From: an uncultured Saprospiraceae bacterium
GTDB lineage: Bacteria > Bacteroidota > Bacteroidia > Chitinophagales > Saprospiraceae
DNA length: 64,000 nt
Direction of reading: 5' to 3'
NCBI GenBank assembly: GCA_937926205.1
Contig: CALEYL010000017.1
Coordinates: 1-64,000 of the forward strand
Under the pieces are notes generated by a model. It was not told the DNA's origin. It saw only the letters and a list, made by a program, of their open reading frames with translations, and searched no databases. Positions 25,829 through 34,266 of this stretch are shown one piece after another. Positions within the stretch are counted from its first letter, which is position 1; each line of letters begins with the position of its first letter. The position numbers and the translations under genes are program-made.

Positions 25829-27853
25829 CTAAAACTTCCAGTACGCAAATGCCGACACATAAAAAGAGGGGGTCTCTCCAAATCGAAAAATTGGCCGCAG
25901 TGCGAGGGCGGGTCCTTTTCGTACAAAGCCAAGATGAAAATCCGCAAAAACAGCAGCACGGAGCGTGGTGACACGACGTACCCGGATGGCATCGTCTAAA
26001 GGCGTCATTACAGGGTCAAAGCATTCTAACTGGGTTGAACCGGGAAACATCAGGCAACGTTGAACGATCTGACTTTTATTAAGTTCCTGAACCTCAAAAC
26101 GACGGGAATTAAGCTGAACTAAAATTCCGAGCCCTGAGCTAAAAAAATCAGTCCAGTTTTTCCGGAGTTCGAGCGGAACCAATCCAAGATTGAGGATAGA
26201 CGTCTCTATGCTGTGCTGTTGCCATCTGATGGTACTGTCAATGATTGTCGTAAAATCCTGCCCGGTATTGGGATCCTGAAATGAACGGGTATAAAATTCA
26301 GAAACAAGTGCCTCCTTCTCTATGCTCCCGGGCAACCCCAGCCATACTTCAGCCTGTAAAAATCTTTTATAAGGACTAAATGGAGATATACTTATCCCCA
26401 AAGTAAAATGGTTTTGTTCCCGATCATCGGGAAAAATGTTCCATCCGGCCATCAAGCCAGGAGAAATACCTGGTTTAAAGCCTGTTTTGGCACTGTTGGT
26501 ACGAATCGGCGGGTTTTTGTCAAACACAATTTCGGCACGTGAATCCATAGTCATTTTTCGGATTTTTGCATCCGGTGACAAACGGAATTTAATAAACCCT
26601 TTTGTGGAATCACGGTCATTGACCCCTTCCTGGCGTGTGCCCGGAAGGTAAATGTTCTGAAAAGTAAAGATCACCTTGTCTTCCTGAAAACTCGTATCGA
26701 GGCAACTCCACTCGGGCGCTCCCTCTTCGGGGCAAAGGAGACATTGCGGATACAGGTCGAGCACCCGGAGCCCCGATGCGCCCAGCCCGTGCGGTATGTC
26801 GCAGGTGATAGCAACCTTGCTTGCCGGGCCTTCTCCATTATTTTGAAAATGGACTTTGTAGACCATGTCTTTCCTGCGTATGCCCCTGAAACCAGTGCGC
26901 CGGTGCGAAACAGCAATGTAATTAGGATCGTGTGAGGCCACAATTTCCATTTCCAAATCATATTGTTCCACCACCAGTCTGTCGTCAGAAATCAATAGTC
27001 CGCTGATGGTAATGATCGCATTGGTATCAGCGAGCATGGTCGCGGCTGCATCGAGCGAAAAAAACAAATGGTGCAGCTCATCCGGCATCAAGCCATCGTA
27101 GTGCCAGCTCACACTGGATTTGTAGGTAGCCTCCAATTCCTTTAATGCTACTTCCGGTTCACGCTCAGCAAGGCTTGCAGCGTACCACTCGTACCCCTGA
27201 TCAAGGCCGGTCCAGCCATTGTATTGATATGGCAGACCACCCAGGCTAAGGCTCTTTTGCACTTCCTTTTCTCCGTAGTGTGTACGGCTTTCTTTAAATA
27301 CAAAATGCGGCGTCTGGTATTCTTTCTGATTAAAAAACAGGTATAAAGTTCCCGACTGGGGTATAGGAGTATGGTTCGCATAAGCAAAAATACAGGCCAG
27401 CTCCTCACCGGCACGCGGATTGCGCACAGCCCTAAGCCCCAGCGTTGCAGTCGGATCGGCTAAAACTGCCGGTAAGTTGGTTCCTGCATCGGCCATGGCC
27501 CCGGCGGGTTTCGCCTTAATCGTTGCAACATTCTTTTTGCGCGGTTTGGGCGCTTTGCCATTGTCGTATTTTCCGGTCGCTAAATAATAGACTTCGCGGG
27601 TACTTGTATCTGCATAAACATGACGCGGGCTCTCTTCAAAACTAAATGTACCGTCGCCAAATTCCCAGTAGTGTTCGTAGTAGGCCTGCGGCGCACCGGC
27701 CATTTGGAGCAGAGCCGGCAAAACTGGTGCAAACAGCACGGTGTCTCCTGTATTTCTGGTAATAAAATCGGCTTGCTTTTCCACGGATTGTGCACTAAGC
27801 GAAGCCATATTCAGAAAAAACAGCATAAAAAAGCCGCGGGTTAAGTTTTTCAT
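25829..27853 (-). CDS. PKD/DUF7619-like protein with predicted C-terminal barrel
   Basis: The 674-residue protein starts at 27853 (MKNLTRGFFMLFFLNMASLSAQ), a good signal peptide. A PKD-like fold lies near 55-90 (YWEFGDGTFSFEESPRHVY). Residues about 310-460 match the DUF7619/conserved-repeat pattern of T9SS proteins (HDPNYIAVSHRR, VHFQNNGEGPASKVAITCDIP, GFIKFRLSPDAKI, AEIVFDKNPPIRTN). From about 465 the sequence becomes alternating amphipathic strands ending in FYVSAFAYWKF, a terminal Phe typical of outer-membrane barrels. There is no sorting domain. I infer an outer-membrane partner for the adjacent CHAT protein. Confidence 0.75.
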   Translation of the reverse strand: MKNLTRGFFMLFFLNMASLSAQSVEKQADFITRNTGDTVLFAPVLPALLQMAGAPQAYYEHYWEFGDGTFSFEESPRHVYADTSTREVYYLATGKYDNGKAPKPRKKNVATIKAKPAGAMADAGTNLPAVLADPTATLGLRAVRNPRAGEELACIFAYANHTPIPQSGTLYLFFNQKEYQTPHFVFKESRTHYGEKEVQKSLSLGGLPYQYNGWTGLDQGYEWYAASLAEREPEVALKELEATYKSSVSWHYDGLMPDELHHLFFSLDAAATMLADTNAIITISGLLISDDRLVVEQYDLEMEIVASHDPNYIAVSHRRTGFRGIRRKDMVYKVHFQNNGEGPASKVAITCDIPHGLGASGLRVLDLYPQCLLCPEEGAPEWSCLDTSFQEDKVIFTFQNIYLPGTRQEGVNDRDSTKGFIKFRLSPDAKIRKMTMDSRAEIVFDKNPPIRTNSAKTGFKPGISPGLMAGWNIFPDDREQNHFTLGISISPFSPYKRFLQAEVWLGLPGSIEKEALVSEFYTRSFQDPNTGQDFTTIIDSTIRWQQHSIETSILNLGLVPLELRKNWTDFFSSGLGILVQLNSRRFEVQELNKSQIVQRCLMFPGSTQLECFDPVMTPLDDAIRVRRVTTLRAAVFADFHLGFVRKGPALALRPIFRFGETPSFYVSAFAYWKF

Positions 27854-27912
27854 AGTATCGGAGGACTTTGGGTTAATCAAAAGCTTGTACAAGATAAGTT
27901 TTTTTTAAAGAG

Positions 27913-28112
27913 CATGTATCATCCCGAATTTTCAAAACAGTGTTGGTGTAATAAGCAATCAATTCGTCAATTAAAAGTTGGCAGTTTGTCAGTTGGCAGT
28001 TTTCAGTCGGGTTTACTGCAAACTGAAAACTGCCAACTGCCCACTAACACGGCTGAATGATCGCGAAAACATCCTGTTTTTCGCCTGTTTTCGCTAAAAA
28101 TTCGGGATGACT
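27913..28112. mobile_element. 200-bp MITE-like element, copy B
   Basis: Identical to 15797-15996. It sits 59 bp upstream of the PKD/barrel start and 44 bp beyond the stop of the lipoprotein gene at 28157. CATG flanks both ends here (27913-27916 and 28113-28116), so the imperfect inverted ends reach about 20 bp. Confidence 0.85.
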
Positions 28113-28156
28113 CATGTCTCTGTTTGCTATTCACACAAATAGCGATAGCTGGTTCA

Positions 28157-29047
28157 TTAATCCGTTTTGAGCGTAAAGTTGTTCAGATCAACTGACGTCG
28201 GATCAGCACCGTAAGCGGAGAGCGCCACATAAGTCCGTTCACCTGCCTGAGGCAAGGATAAGGCAGCTGCTTCCTGATCGTCGATCTGGCGGGCAATTAC
28301 TGCAGCTCCCGTGACTTCCACCGTAAAAAGCGGATCATTCACCAGTGCAAAATTATTGACAGCGGGTATCGCCGGTGGATAAAACTGTCGAACGGCTCCC
28401 GTATTCGGATCTACGGTACGTACTGCTGCGGCAAAAATAGCCTTGATTTGGCTGTGGCCCAGGTTGGCATACGTACAACGCAAACTGATCTGGTAAGTAT
28501 CCTCTATTGTTCCGTATGGAAAGCCCACGGTAATCAGTTTGTAGCCCGGTTCTGCGAGGTAAGGCGTGCCGTAGTAGTCAGAAGTGGGCAGGGTTTCATC
28601 GATCACCAGATTCCCCTGAAAACCAGTTTTGCTAAAGGTTGCCTCCGCTATTTGCCAGTCTGTCGGTACCTGAAGAATGATCGGATCGCTGCAATCTACC
28701 TCCCACGCTGTGCCGGGGATACAGGCGATTTTATACTCGAGCGTATGCGTCTCCTGGCGGGTTTCCTCTCCAAAAGTGCCATCTGATTTCTTAACTTTTC
28801 GTGTCACATTGGTCAATACGTCACAGGAAGCTACGGTGATAAGAGTGCCGGCCTGAGAACCCTGACACCAGTTTGCCGGGATGACGCCTTTGGTTTTAAA
28901 TTCTGCACCCGCAACAACTTCTACTTCGAGCACAGCGCTACCGCCTTCTCCTTTGATTTGAACTTCTGCTTTTTGCTTGAATTTGCAGGAATACAGCATC
29001 AGCATACTGAGTACGGCGATGCCAAAAGTTATTTTGAAGATTTTCAT
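28157..29047 (-). CDS. Uncharacterised lipoprotein
   Basis: The 296-residue protein has a lipoprotein signal (MKIFKITFGIAVLSMLMLYSC). The rest is beta-rich with paired cysteines (NWCQGSQAG, VASCDV, IACIPG, VDCSDP, LRCTYAN), consistent with disulfides in the periplasm or on the surface. I do not recognise the family. It lies 52 bp after the small lipoprotein gene and probably shares its transcript, which places it in the ECF-linked group. Confidence 0.75.
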   Translation of the reverse strand: MKIFKITFGIAVLSMLMLYSCKFKQKAEVQIKGEGGSAVLEVEVVAGAEFKTKGVIPANWCQGSQAGTLITVASCDVLTNVTRKVKKSDGTFGEETRQETHTLEYKIACIPGTAWEVDCSDPIILQVPTDWQIAEATFSKTGFQGNLVIDETLPTSDYYGTPYLAEPGYKLITVGFPYGTIEDTYQISLRCTYANLGHSQIKAIFAAAVRTVDPNTGAVRQFYPPAIPAVNNFALVNDPLFTVEVTGAAVIARQIDDQEAAALSLPQAGERTYVALSAYGADPTSVDLNNFTLKTD

Positions 29048-29099
29048 GATGATGGTGTTTTAGTTGTACAATAATTCAAAAAATGATTGCATCGGAAAG

Positions 29100-29384
29100 C
29101 TACTGTTGTACGGAAAAGCGGTCTGTTTCAAAGTGGGTATCGGTGTCTGAAAAACGGCCTGACAACACAACATTGGGTTCCTCCAGCCGAAGAATGTCCT
29201 TGCGGTCAAAAGCAAGAATGACTTCCGGCAAACCATCACCATCTATGTCGCGCAGTTCGGTAGATACCGGTTGAATCGAGTTCAGTTTATTCTCCCCGAC
29301 AGCATCGTCTTTTTGGCAGGCGCCGAAAAAGACAGCGAAGAACAGAGAGCATAGCAGGATTGAAATTGACTTGGAACGGTTCAT
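29100..29384 (-). CDS. Small lipoprotein with an acidic DGDGLPEV loop
   Basis: The 94-residue protein has a lipobox (SLFFAVFFGAC). The mature part is about 75 residues with one DIDGDGLPEVIL motif, which resembles the Ca-binding loop of FG-GAP/VCBS or EF-hand-like repeats. With only one repeat, this could be a truncated member of that group or a dedicated small protein. Its promoter region carries the two-part motif at 29424-29456, shared with the gene at 29542-30513. Confidence 0.75.
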   Translation of the reverse strand: MNRSKSISILLCSLFFAVFFGACQKDDAVGENKLNSIQPVSTELRDIDGDGLPEVILAFDRKDILRLEEPNVVLSGRFSDTDTHFETDRFSVQQ

Positions 29385-29423
29385 GATTTGTGCATTTTTA
29401 GTGAATAAATTGGGTTTATACCT

Positions 29424-29456
29424 GTATATCTGAAAGCATTGAAAAATCTTACGCCC
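29424..29456 (-). promoter_or_regulatory. Candidate ECF-sigma promoter
   Basis: On the minus strand GGGCGTAAGATTT (29456-29444) is followed 12 bp later by AGATATAC (29431-29424), 40 bp before the start codon. The same arrangement occurs at 30563-30595. Read as CGTAAG and GATATA, the spacing is 17 bp. Confidence 0.55.
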
Positions 29457-29477
29457 TGGGAACTAGATTTTTTCCCC

Positions 29478-29511
29478 AAAAAAAGCCCCCGATGCGCGGG
29501 CACCGGAGGCT
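29478..29511 (-). terminator. Intrinsic terminator of the 29542-30513 gene
   Basis: AGCCTCCGGTGC and GCATCGGGGGCT (minus strand, 29511-29484) pair with two G-U positions around a 4-base loop. They are followed by a run of seven U in the transcript. This is a textbook terminator 30 bp past the stop codon. Confidence 0.85.
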
Positions 29512-29541
29512 CTGTTCAGGGATTATGATACATTCACCGGA

Positions 29542-30513
29542 TTATGGCAAAATGGTAATTTGTTGGGTCAGGCCAGCTTCTGAAGTCGTTGCCAGTTCAC
29601 TCGCGTCGAAAGTGATGGTGCCACCAGCCTGAATGCTGACGCCTTTGATGGCATAACGCCACTGGCCATTGTCTTCAGAAACAAAAATGACATGGCAGTT
29701 CAGTCCGATTGGAATTTGTCCGTAGTGCTCGCTGAATAAGCCCGTATTTTCATCATAGCGGTCTAACTGCGCCAGTGCATTCGGTTCGCCATCATAAGAC
29801 AGGTAAACAGCACTGTTATTGGCGTCGTAGCCTTCCGGCACATCGACTAAAATGGTCGTTTTAGGACGTGGATCATTGTAAAAGCGGTCCACATTTGTCC
29901 AGCCAAATGTGCTGAAGTAAGCGAAGTATTGGTTGCCTGTTGCTGCGCCACCCTGGTCTTCCCGGATGCCGAATTCGGCCTGTTTGTTTTTTTCCCAAAC
30001 CACATTCCCATCGTCTTCTACGACCCCTTTGAACAATTCCATTTCAAAATCATCGCCCCCACTGAGCGCCGTTGGAACTTCCATATGCATGCCGCAGGTG
30101 AGCTCCAAAGCCTGCCCGTCCTGAAGGGCCTGGATGTAAAATTCGCCACCGGAAACCAGCATGGCCTGCGTGCCATCGGGCAATTTGCCATTGGTTGCCT
30201 TATTGGTGACGAGCATATCGCCACGGTCAAACATTTCTGCAAATTCGAGTTTTACCGGACCGCTTACCGGATTTCCATTGCGGGTAAGGCAATTGCCATT
30301 GATGGTGAGTTTAACGCCTTTTTCGGAAGTGAAGGTGACTGCACCGTCTTCGGCCTGGAAATTAAACACCTGCTTGATGTTCTCCAGAGCGATTTCTCTG
30401 ATGTTTTTGAATTCCTGTGCAGAAGGATTCAGGGGTGTTTCCTTGTTGCAAGACTGGAAAGCGGCGCTCAGCAGCGCGATCAGGGCGAAAATGGCTAATG
30501 AATACTTTTTCAT
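29542..30513 (-). CDS. ECF-linked lipoprotein, ZU5-like
   Basis: The 323-residue protein starts at 30513 (MKKYSLAIFALIALLSAAFQSC), a clear lipoprotein signal; a longer frame adds 17 residues. Residues 55-170 (VTFTSEKGVKLTINGNCL, VSGPVKLEFAEMFDRGDML, LVSGGEFYIQALQDGQAL) resemble the ZU5-like beta domain common in Bacteroidota cell-surface lipoproteins. The rest is beta-rich and ends in LTQQITILP. The gene is divergent from the ECF sigma factor and carries the two-part candidate promoter. It ends in a strong terminator. Confidence 0.8.
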   Translation of the reverse strand: MKKYSLAIFALIALLSAAFQSCNKETPLNPSAQEFKNIREIALENIKQVFNFQAEDGAVTFTSEKGVKLTINGNCLTRNGNPVSGPVKLEFAEMFDRGDMLVTNKATNGKLPDGTQAMLVSGGEFYIQALQDGQALELTCGMHMEVPTALSGGDDFEMELFKGVVEDDGNVVWEKNKQAEFGIREDQGGAATGNQYFAYFSTFGWTNVDRFYNDPRPKTTILVDVPEGYDANNSAVYLSYDGEPNALAQLDRYDENTGLFSEHYGQIPIGLNCHVIFVSEDNGQWRYAIKGVSIQAGGTITFDASELATTSEAGLTQQITILP

Positions 30514-30562
30514 TTTAGTTGTTTTAAGATGAATGAATGATTTGAAAAATCGAAATACATCC

Positions 30563-30595
30563 ATACATCCGGCAGGGTCGTGAAATCTTACGCCC
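30563..30595 (-). promoter_or_regulatory. Candidate ECF-sigma promoter
   Basis: On the minus strand GGGCGTAAGATTT (30595-30583), a 12-bp spacer and GGATGTAT (30570-30563) precede the lipoprotein start by 50 bp. The two halves match 29424-29456 at identical spacing. It sits between the divergent lipoprotein and sigma-factor genes. Confidence 0.55.
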
Positions 30596-30649
30596 CTTCT
30601 TTGTTAATAATTAGTTAAGAAAAAATTACCTTAAAGGCAAAATCCAGAC

Positions 30650-31231
30650 ATGGGCCCACATCCTGACCAACAATACTTCGATGCGCTGTGTAAAGGCGAC
30701 CAGGCTTTGATCCGGGAGATTTACAGTAAATTCTCCGGCAGTATCCGGCATTGGGTGCAACAGAACAATGGAGAAGCTGAAGACGCACAGGACCTGTTTC
30801 AGGATGCGCTGATGGCCATTTATGATCGCTATTGTGGCCGTGAGTTTCAGATGACAAGCTCATTCGGCGCTTTGCTGACGACCATTTGCCGTAGAAAATG
30901 GTACGATCGCCTGGCGCAAATAAAACGCGAAGCAAGCGTAAGAAATGCGGAGTTCGAGCGATATGAAGAGGAAACACCGGAGTGGGAAGCAGCCACTGAG
31001 GCCCTGCTGCAACAAAAACGCCAGGAATGCCTTTCAAAGGTCTTTACGATGTTGAGTGATCAATGCCAGAAACTATTGTCAATGATCACTGCCGGAGAAA
31101 AGGCTATTGAAAACATCGCAGCAGAACTCGGGTTGGCCAATGCGAATGCTGTTTACCAAAGCAAGCACCGCTGCACCTCCCGCTGGCGTCAACTTTTCTA
31201 CGAACACTTTAACGAAGAGGCACATGGATAA
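30650..31231 (+). CDS. ECF RNA polymerase sigma factor
   Basis: The 193-residue sigma-70 family protein has region 2 at about 10-85 (DAQDLFQDALMAIYDRYC, SSFGALLTTICRRKWYDRL) and region 4 at about 125-185 (LSDQCQKLLSMITAGEKAIENIAAELG). There is no region 3. The helix-turn-helix is IENIAAELGLANANAVYQ. It overlaps the next gene by 8 bp, so the two are translationally coupled. Divergent and nearby lipoprotein genes are its likely targets. Confidence 0.95.
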   Translation: MGPHPDQQYFDALCKGDQALIREIYSKFSGSIRHWVQQNNGEAEDAQDLFQDALMAIYDRYCGREFQMTSSFGALLTTICRRKWYDRLAQIKREASVRNAEFERYEEETPEWEAATEALLQQKRQECLSKVFTMLSDQCQKLLSMITAGEKAIENIAAELGLANANAVYQSKHRCTSRWRQLFYEHFNEEAHG

Positions 31232-31952
31232 TACGGAACGCATAGACCGCTATCTGAGCGGAACAATGGATGCCGCTGAAAAGCAAAATTTTGAAGCGGA
31301 ACTGGAAAATAACGCCCAATTGGCGGAAGACCTGGCACTCCAGCGCGATATGGCCCATTTTTTGAGCAAGCGGGATTCCAGAAGCGCCCTGAAAACGCAA
31401 TTAAATACCATTGGAAGCGAGTACTTCCTTTCACAGCAGGCTGAACCCGGCAAAGTAGTCCGCATGCCACTGAGACGCCTGCTTGGTATTGTTGCAGCGG
31501 CTGCGGCGGTTGTCCTGCTTTTGGTATGGCAATTCTGGAATGGACCTTCCCTTTACGACACCTTCGCCCAGCACCCGCCCCTTGCCCTGACAGAAAAATC
31601 AGCGGGAGGTACCGATTGGTCAATTACAGAAAGAGCTTTCAAGGCACAAGATTATGTTTCGGCTGAAAAACAACTGTTACAATATCTGGAACTGCATCCT
31701 GATGACCTTCAGGCCCGGCTATATTTGGGTATTTGCAAAATGGAATTGAATAAAACCGACGAGGCGAAGGAAATATTTCTGAGCTTTAAGGATGCCGATG
31801 CCTCTATGCGGGATTTTGCCGACTGGAATCTTGCACTCAACTATCTGAAAGCCGGACAGACAGCTTCCTGCAGAGAAGTACTGAGCCGTATTGAGCCGAC
31901 TTCTTCTTATTTTGGCTCGGCCAAACAGTTATTGAACCGTCTGGATAAATAA
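31224..31952 (+). CDS. Anti-sigma-like membrane protein with TPR
   Basis: I take the ATG at 31224, inside the end of the sigma-factor gene, giving 242 residues. The N-terminal cytoplasmic part (1-85) contains ERIDRYLSGTMDAAEKQNFE, a pattern typical of zinc-less anti-sigma N-termini in Bacteroidota. One membrane helix (LLGIVAAAAAVVLLLVWQF) lies at about 90-108. The outside part contains TPR-like helices (KAQDYVSAEKQLLQYLELHPDD, YLGICKMELNKTDEAKEIF). It probably holds the sigma factor inactive and senses periplasmic signals through the TPR region (inferred). Confidence 0.85.
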   Translation: MDNTERIDRYLSGTMDAAEKQNFEAELENNAQLAEDLALQRDMAHFLSKRDSRSALKTQLNTIGSEYFLSQQAEPGKVVRMPLRRLLGIVAAAAAVVLLLVWQFWNGPSLYDTFAQHPPLALTEKSAGGTDWSITERAFKAQDYVSAEKQLLQYLELHPDDLQARLYLGICKMELNKTDEAKEIFLSFKDADASMRDFADWNLALNYLKAGQTASCREVLSRIEPTSSYFGSAKQLLNRLDK

Positions 31953-31957
31953 GTTAC

Positions 31958-32920
31958 ATGGAAGACAACGACTACTTCATAGGCCGGTATTCCAATGGCA
32001 TACCAGGCCCTTTATTTCTGGTTTTCAGCGGCATGCACGGCAATGAGCCTGCGGGTATCCGCGCCCTGGAAATGCTTTTTGAAATGCTGGATAAAGAACC
32101 TGAAGTAAACCCGGGTTTTGTCTTCCACGGCATGCTGCTCGGACTCAAAGGAAACCCCAATGCGCTGCGGGAAGGGAAGCGGTTTATCCAAAAAGACCTC
32201 AATCGACAGTGGACTACTGAAAATATTGAGCGGATTCGCCCTTTACCTGCTGAAACCTTAGAGGCTGAGGACCGCGACCTGAAAGAGCTCCTGACTTTGA
32301 TAGAAGCCGCCATTGCCGACTCCAAACCCACAAGTATTGCTATTCTTGACCTCCACACAACCAGTGCGGAAGGGGGCATTTTTGCCATTGCAAGCCAATA
32401 CCCGGAAAGTGTACACATGGGAATTGCCTTGCATGTTCCTGTTATTACGGGGTTACTGCGGGGGATTTATGGCACCTTAATGCACTATTTTACAGAAAAA
32501 ACAACCGGAGTCCGCACAGTAGCCGTGGGCTTTGAAGGCGGACAACACGAAGATCCGCTATCCGTTAATCGCTGCATAGCAGCTACCATCAATTGCATGC
32601 GATTTATTGGCTGTGTCCGGGCAGAGGACGTAGAAAACCGGCACGATGAGATGCTCATCGCTTACTCCCGGGGGCTTCCCAAAGTTGCCGAACTGGTAAG
32701 TGTTCATCTTGTTAAACCGGAGGATCACTTTCAGATGCTGCCGGGGTTTCAGAATTTTCAGGCGGTAAAAAAGGGACAGTTACTGGCCACAGACAAAGAC
32801 GGCGATATTCGTGCTCCAGCCGATGGATGTCTGCTCATGCCCCTCTATCAACCTCAGGGAGAAGAGGGTTTTTTTCTGGTAAACCCCATACAAGTTCCCC
32901 TGGCATCGGGCGCCTTTTAA
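31958..32920 (+). CDS. AstE/AspA-family zinc hydrolase
   Basis: The 320-residue protein belongs to the succinylglutamate desuccinylase/aspartoacylase family (M14-like). Zinc ligands are in GMHGNEPAG and DLHTTS; DLNRQW is the substrate Arg/Asn motif and the catalytic Glu is probably in GFEGGQH. The C-terminal beta domain is at about 245-320. It starts six bases after the anti-sigma-like gene and may be co-transcribed, although a metabolic link is not obvious. Its 3' end overlaps the convergent MetZ-like gene by four bases. The natural N-acyl amino-acid substrate is unknown. Confidence 0.88.
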   Translation: MEDNDYFIGRYSNGIPGPLFLVFSGMHGNEPAGIRALEMLFEMLDKEPEVNPGFVFHGMLLGLKGNPNALREGKRFIQKDLNRQWTTENIERIRPLPAETLEAEDRDLKELLTLIEAAIADSKPTSIAILDLHTTSAEGGIFAIASQYPESVHMGIALHVPVITGLLRGIYGTLMHYFTEKTTGVRTVAVGFEGGQHEDPLSVNRCIAATINCMRFIGCVRAEDVENRHDEMLIAYSRGLPKVAELVSVHLVKPEDHFQMLPGFQNFQAVKKGQLLATDKDGDIRAPADGCLLMPLYQPQGEEGFFLVNPIQVPLASGAF

Positions 32921-34101
32921 GATTTCGAAGCCTCCAGCGCCTGTTCAATGTCGGCAATGATATCGGATACCGCTTCCAAACCAGTGGAAATGCGAATCAA
33001 CCCGGGCGTAATGCCAACAGCCTGTCTTTCTGCTTCACTAAGCTTTGAATGCGTGGTAGACGCCGGATGAGAGGCAATGCTCCTGCTGTCTCCCAGATTG
33101 TTGGTCATGGAAATCATTCGGAGCGCATTCAGAAAACGGCGGCCGCGTTCGACGCCTCCGGCAAGTTCAAACACGACTATTCCACCGCCGTCGCGCATTT
33201 GCTTTTTGGCTATTTCGTGTTGCGGATGGTTTTCTAAAAATGGATATTTTACCAGTAGCAGATGCGGATTGGTCTTAAGTGCCTTAGCCAATGCCAATGC
33301 GTTTGCGGCATGTTTTTCCATTCTCAGATGCAGGGTCTCCATGCTCTTGCTCAGCACCCAGGCATTAAACGGGCTCATTGAAGGTCCTGTGTTGCGCACA
33401 AAAAGGTAGAGTGGATGGATAAGTCCCTTGCGCCCCACCACAACGCCGCCCAAAACCCTACCCTGTCCATCCATCCATTTTGTTGCGGAATGGACAACCA
33501 GATCGGCCCCATAGCGCAGGGGTTGCTGGTTAACGGGTGTTGCAAAACAATTGTCGACCACGAACAGAATCCCGTGTTTACGACACAAATTACCTACAAA
33601 TTCCAGATCAATGATGTCCAGCCCCGGATTGGAGGGTGTCTCCAGGTAAACCATCCGGGTATTCGGACGAAGGAGCGCTTCGATCGTTTCGGGCCGGTTC
33701 ATGTCGAAATAAGTGGCTTCAATGCCCCAATTCGGCAGGTATTTGGTAAGTATGGTGTGGGTTGATCCAAAAACGGCAGAGGCAGACAAGATGTGATCGC
33801 CGTTCTTCAGGAAAGTCATGAAGGTGGCAAATATTGCCGCCATGCCCGTTCCTGTGGCAATGCCGGATTCTGCGCCTTCAAGTGCGCATACCTTCTGAAT
33901 AAACTCATCCACGTTGGGATTGGAAAAACGGCTGTAAATGTTGACGTCAAGGGTGTCGTCGGTGAAGGCTGCCGCCATGTCTTCTGCAGCGTCGTAACAA
34001 AAGCCGGAAGTCAGGAATAGCGGTGTGGAATGTTCCATTTCCGCCGTGCGGCTGGTTTGAATGCGAATAGCCTGGCTTTCCGGCTTTAAATGCTCGTACA
34101 T
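32917..34101 (-). CDS. metZ: O-succinyl/O-acetylhomoserine sulfhydrylase, PLP enzyme
   Basis: The 394-residue Cys/Met metabolism PLP enzyme has the cofactor-binding region YSRFSNPNVDEFIQKV and TGTGMAAIFATF, Asp in FVVDNCFATP and the Schiff-base Lys in HSATKWMDGQGR. The best fit is MetZ-type O-succinylhomoserine sulfhydrylase, which makes homocysteine from O-succinylhomoserine and sulfide. An O-acetylhomoserine or cystathionine gamma-synthase-like activity cannot be excluded. It is a cytosolic single gene. Confidence 0.88.
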   Translation of the reverse strand: MYEHLKPESQAIRIQTSRTAEMEHSTPLFLTSGFCYDAAEDMAAAFTDDTLDVNIYSRFSNPNVDEFIQKVCALEGAESGIATGTGMAAIFATFMTFLKNGDHILSASAVFGSTHTILTKYLPNWGIEATYFDMNRPETIEALLRPNTRMVYLETPSNPGLDIIDLEFVGNLCRKHGILFVVDNCFATPVNQQPLRYGADLVVHSATKWMDGQGRVLGGVVVGRKGLIHPLYLFVRNTGPSMSPFNAWVLSKSMETLHLRMEKHAANALALAKALKTNPHLLLVKYPFLENHPQHEIAKKQMRDGGGIVVFELAGGVERGRRFLNALRMISMTNNLGDSRSIASHPASTTHSKLSEAERQAVGITPGLIRISTGLEAVSDIIADIEQALEASKS

Positions 34102-34194
34102 ATGGACTGTTTTATCCGCTTTTGAATAGACCTGGTACGGAGAAATCGCAGCTCAAGTCTTTTGATGCTTCCAAAAGCAAAGGTACAAAACAGA

Positions 34195-34229
34195 AGAAGC
34201 CGGATGGAGAAAGTCTCTATCCGGCTTCT
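34195..34229 (-). terminator. 16-bp-stem hairpin between metZ and the beta-helix gene
   Basis: AGAAGCCGGAT (34195-34205) and ATCCGGCTTCT (34219-34229) pair perfectly, extended by GGAGA/TCTCT around an AAG loop. On the minus strand it follows the beta-helix gene and is trailed by TCTGTTTTG. Confidence 0.75.
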
Positions 34230-34266
34230 AAAAATATGGTGCGCTATAATCTTATGGACAATTGAA

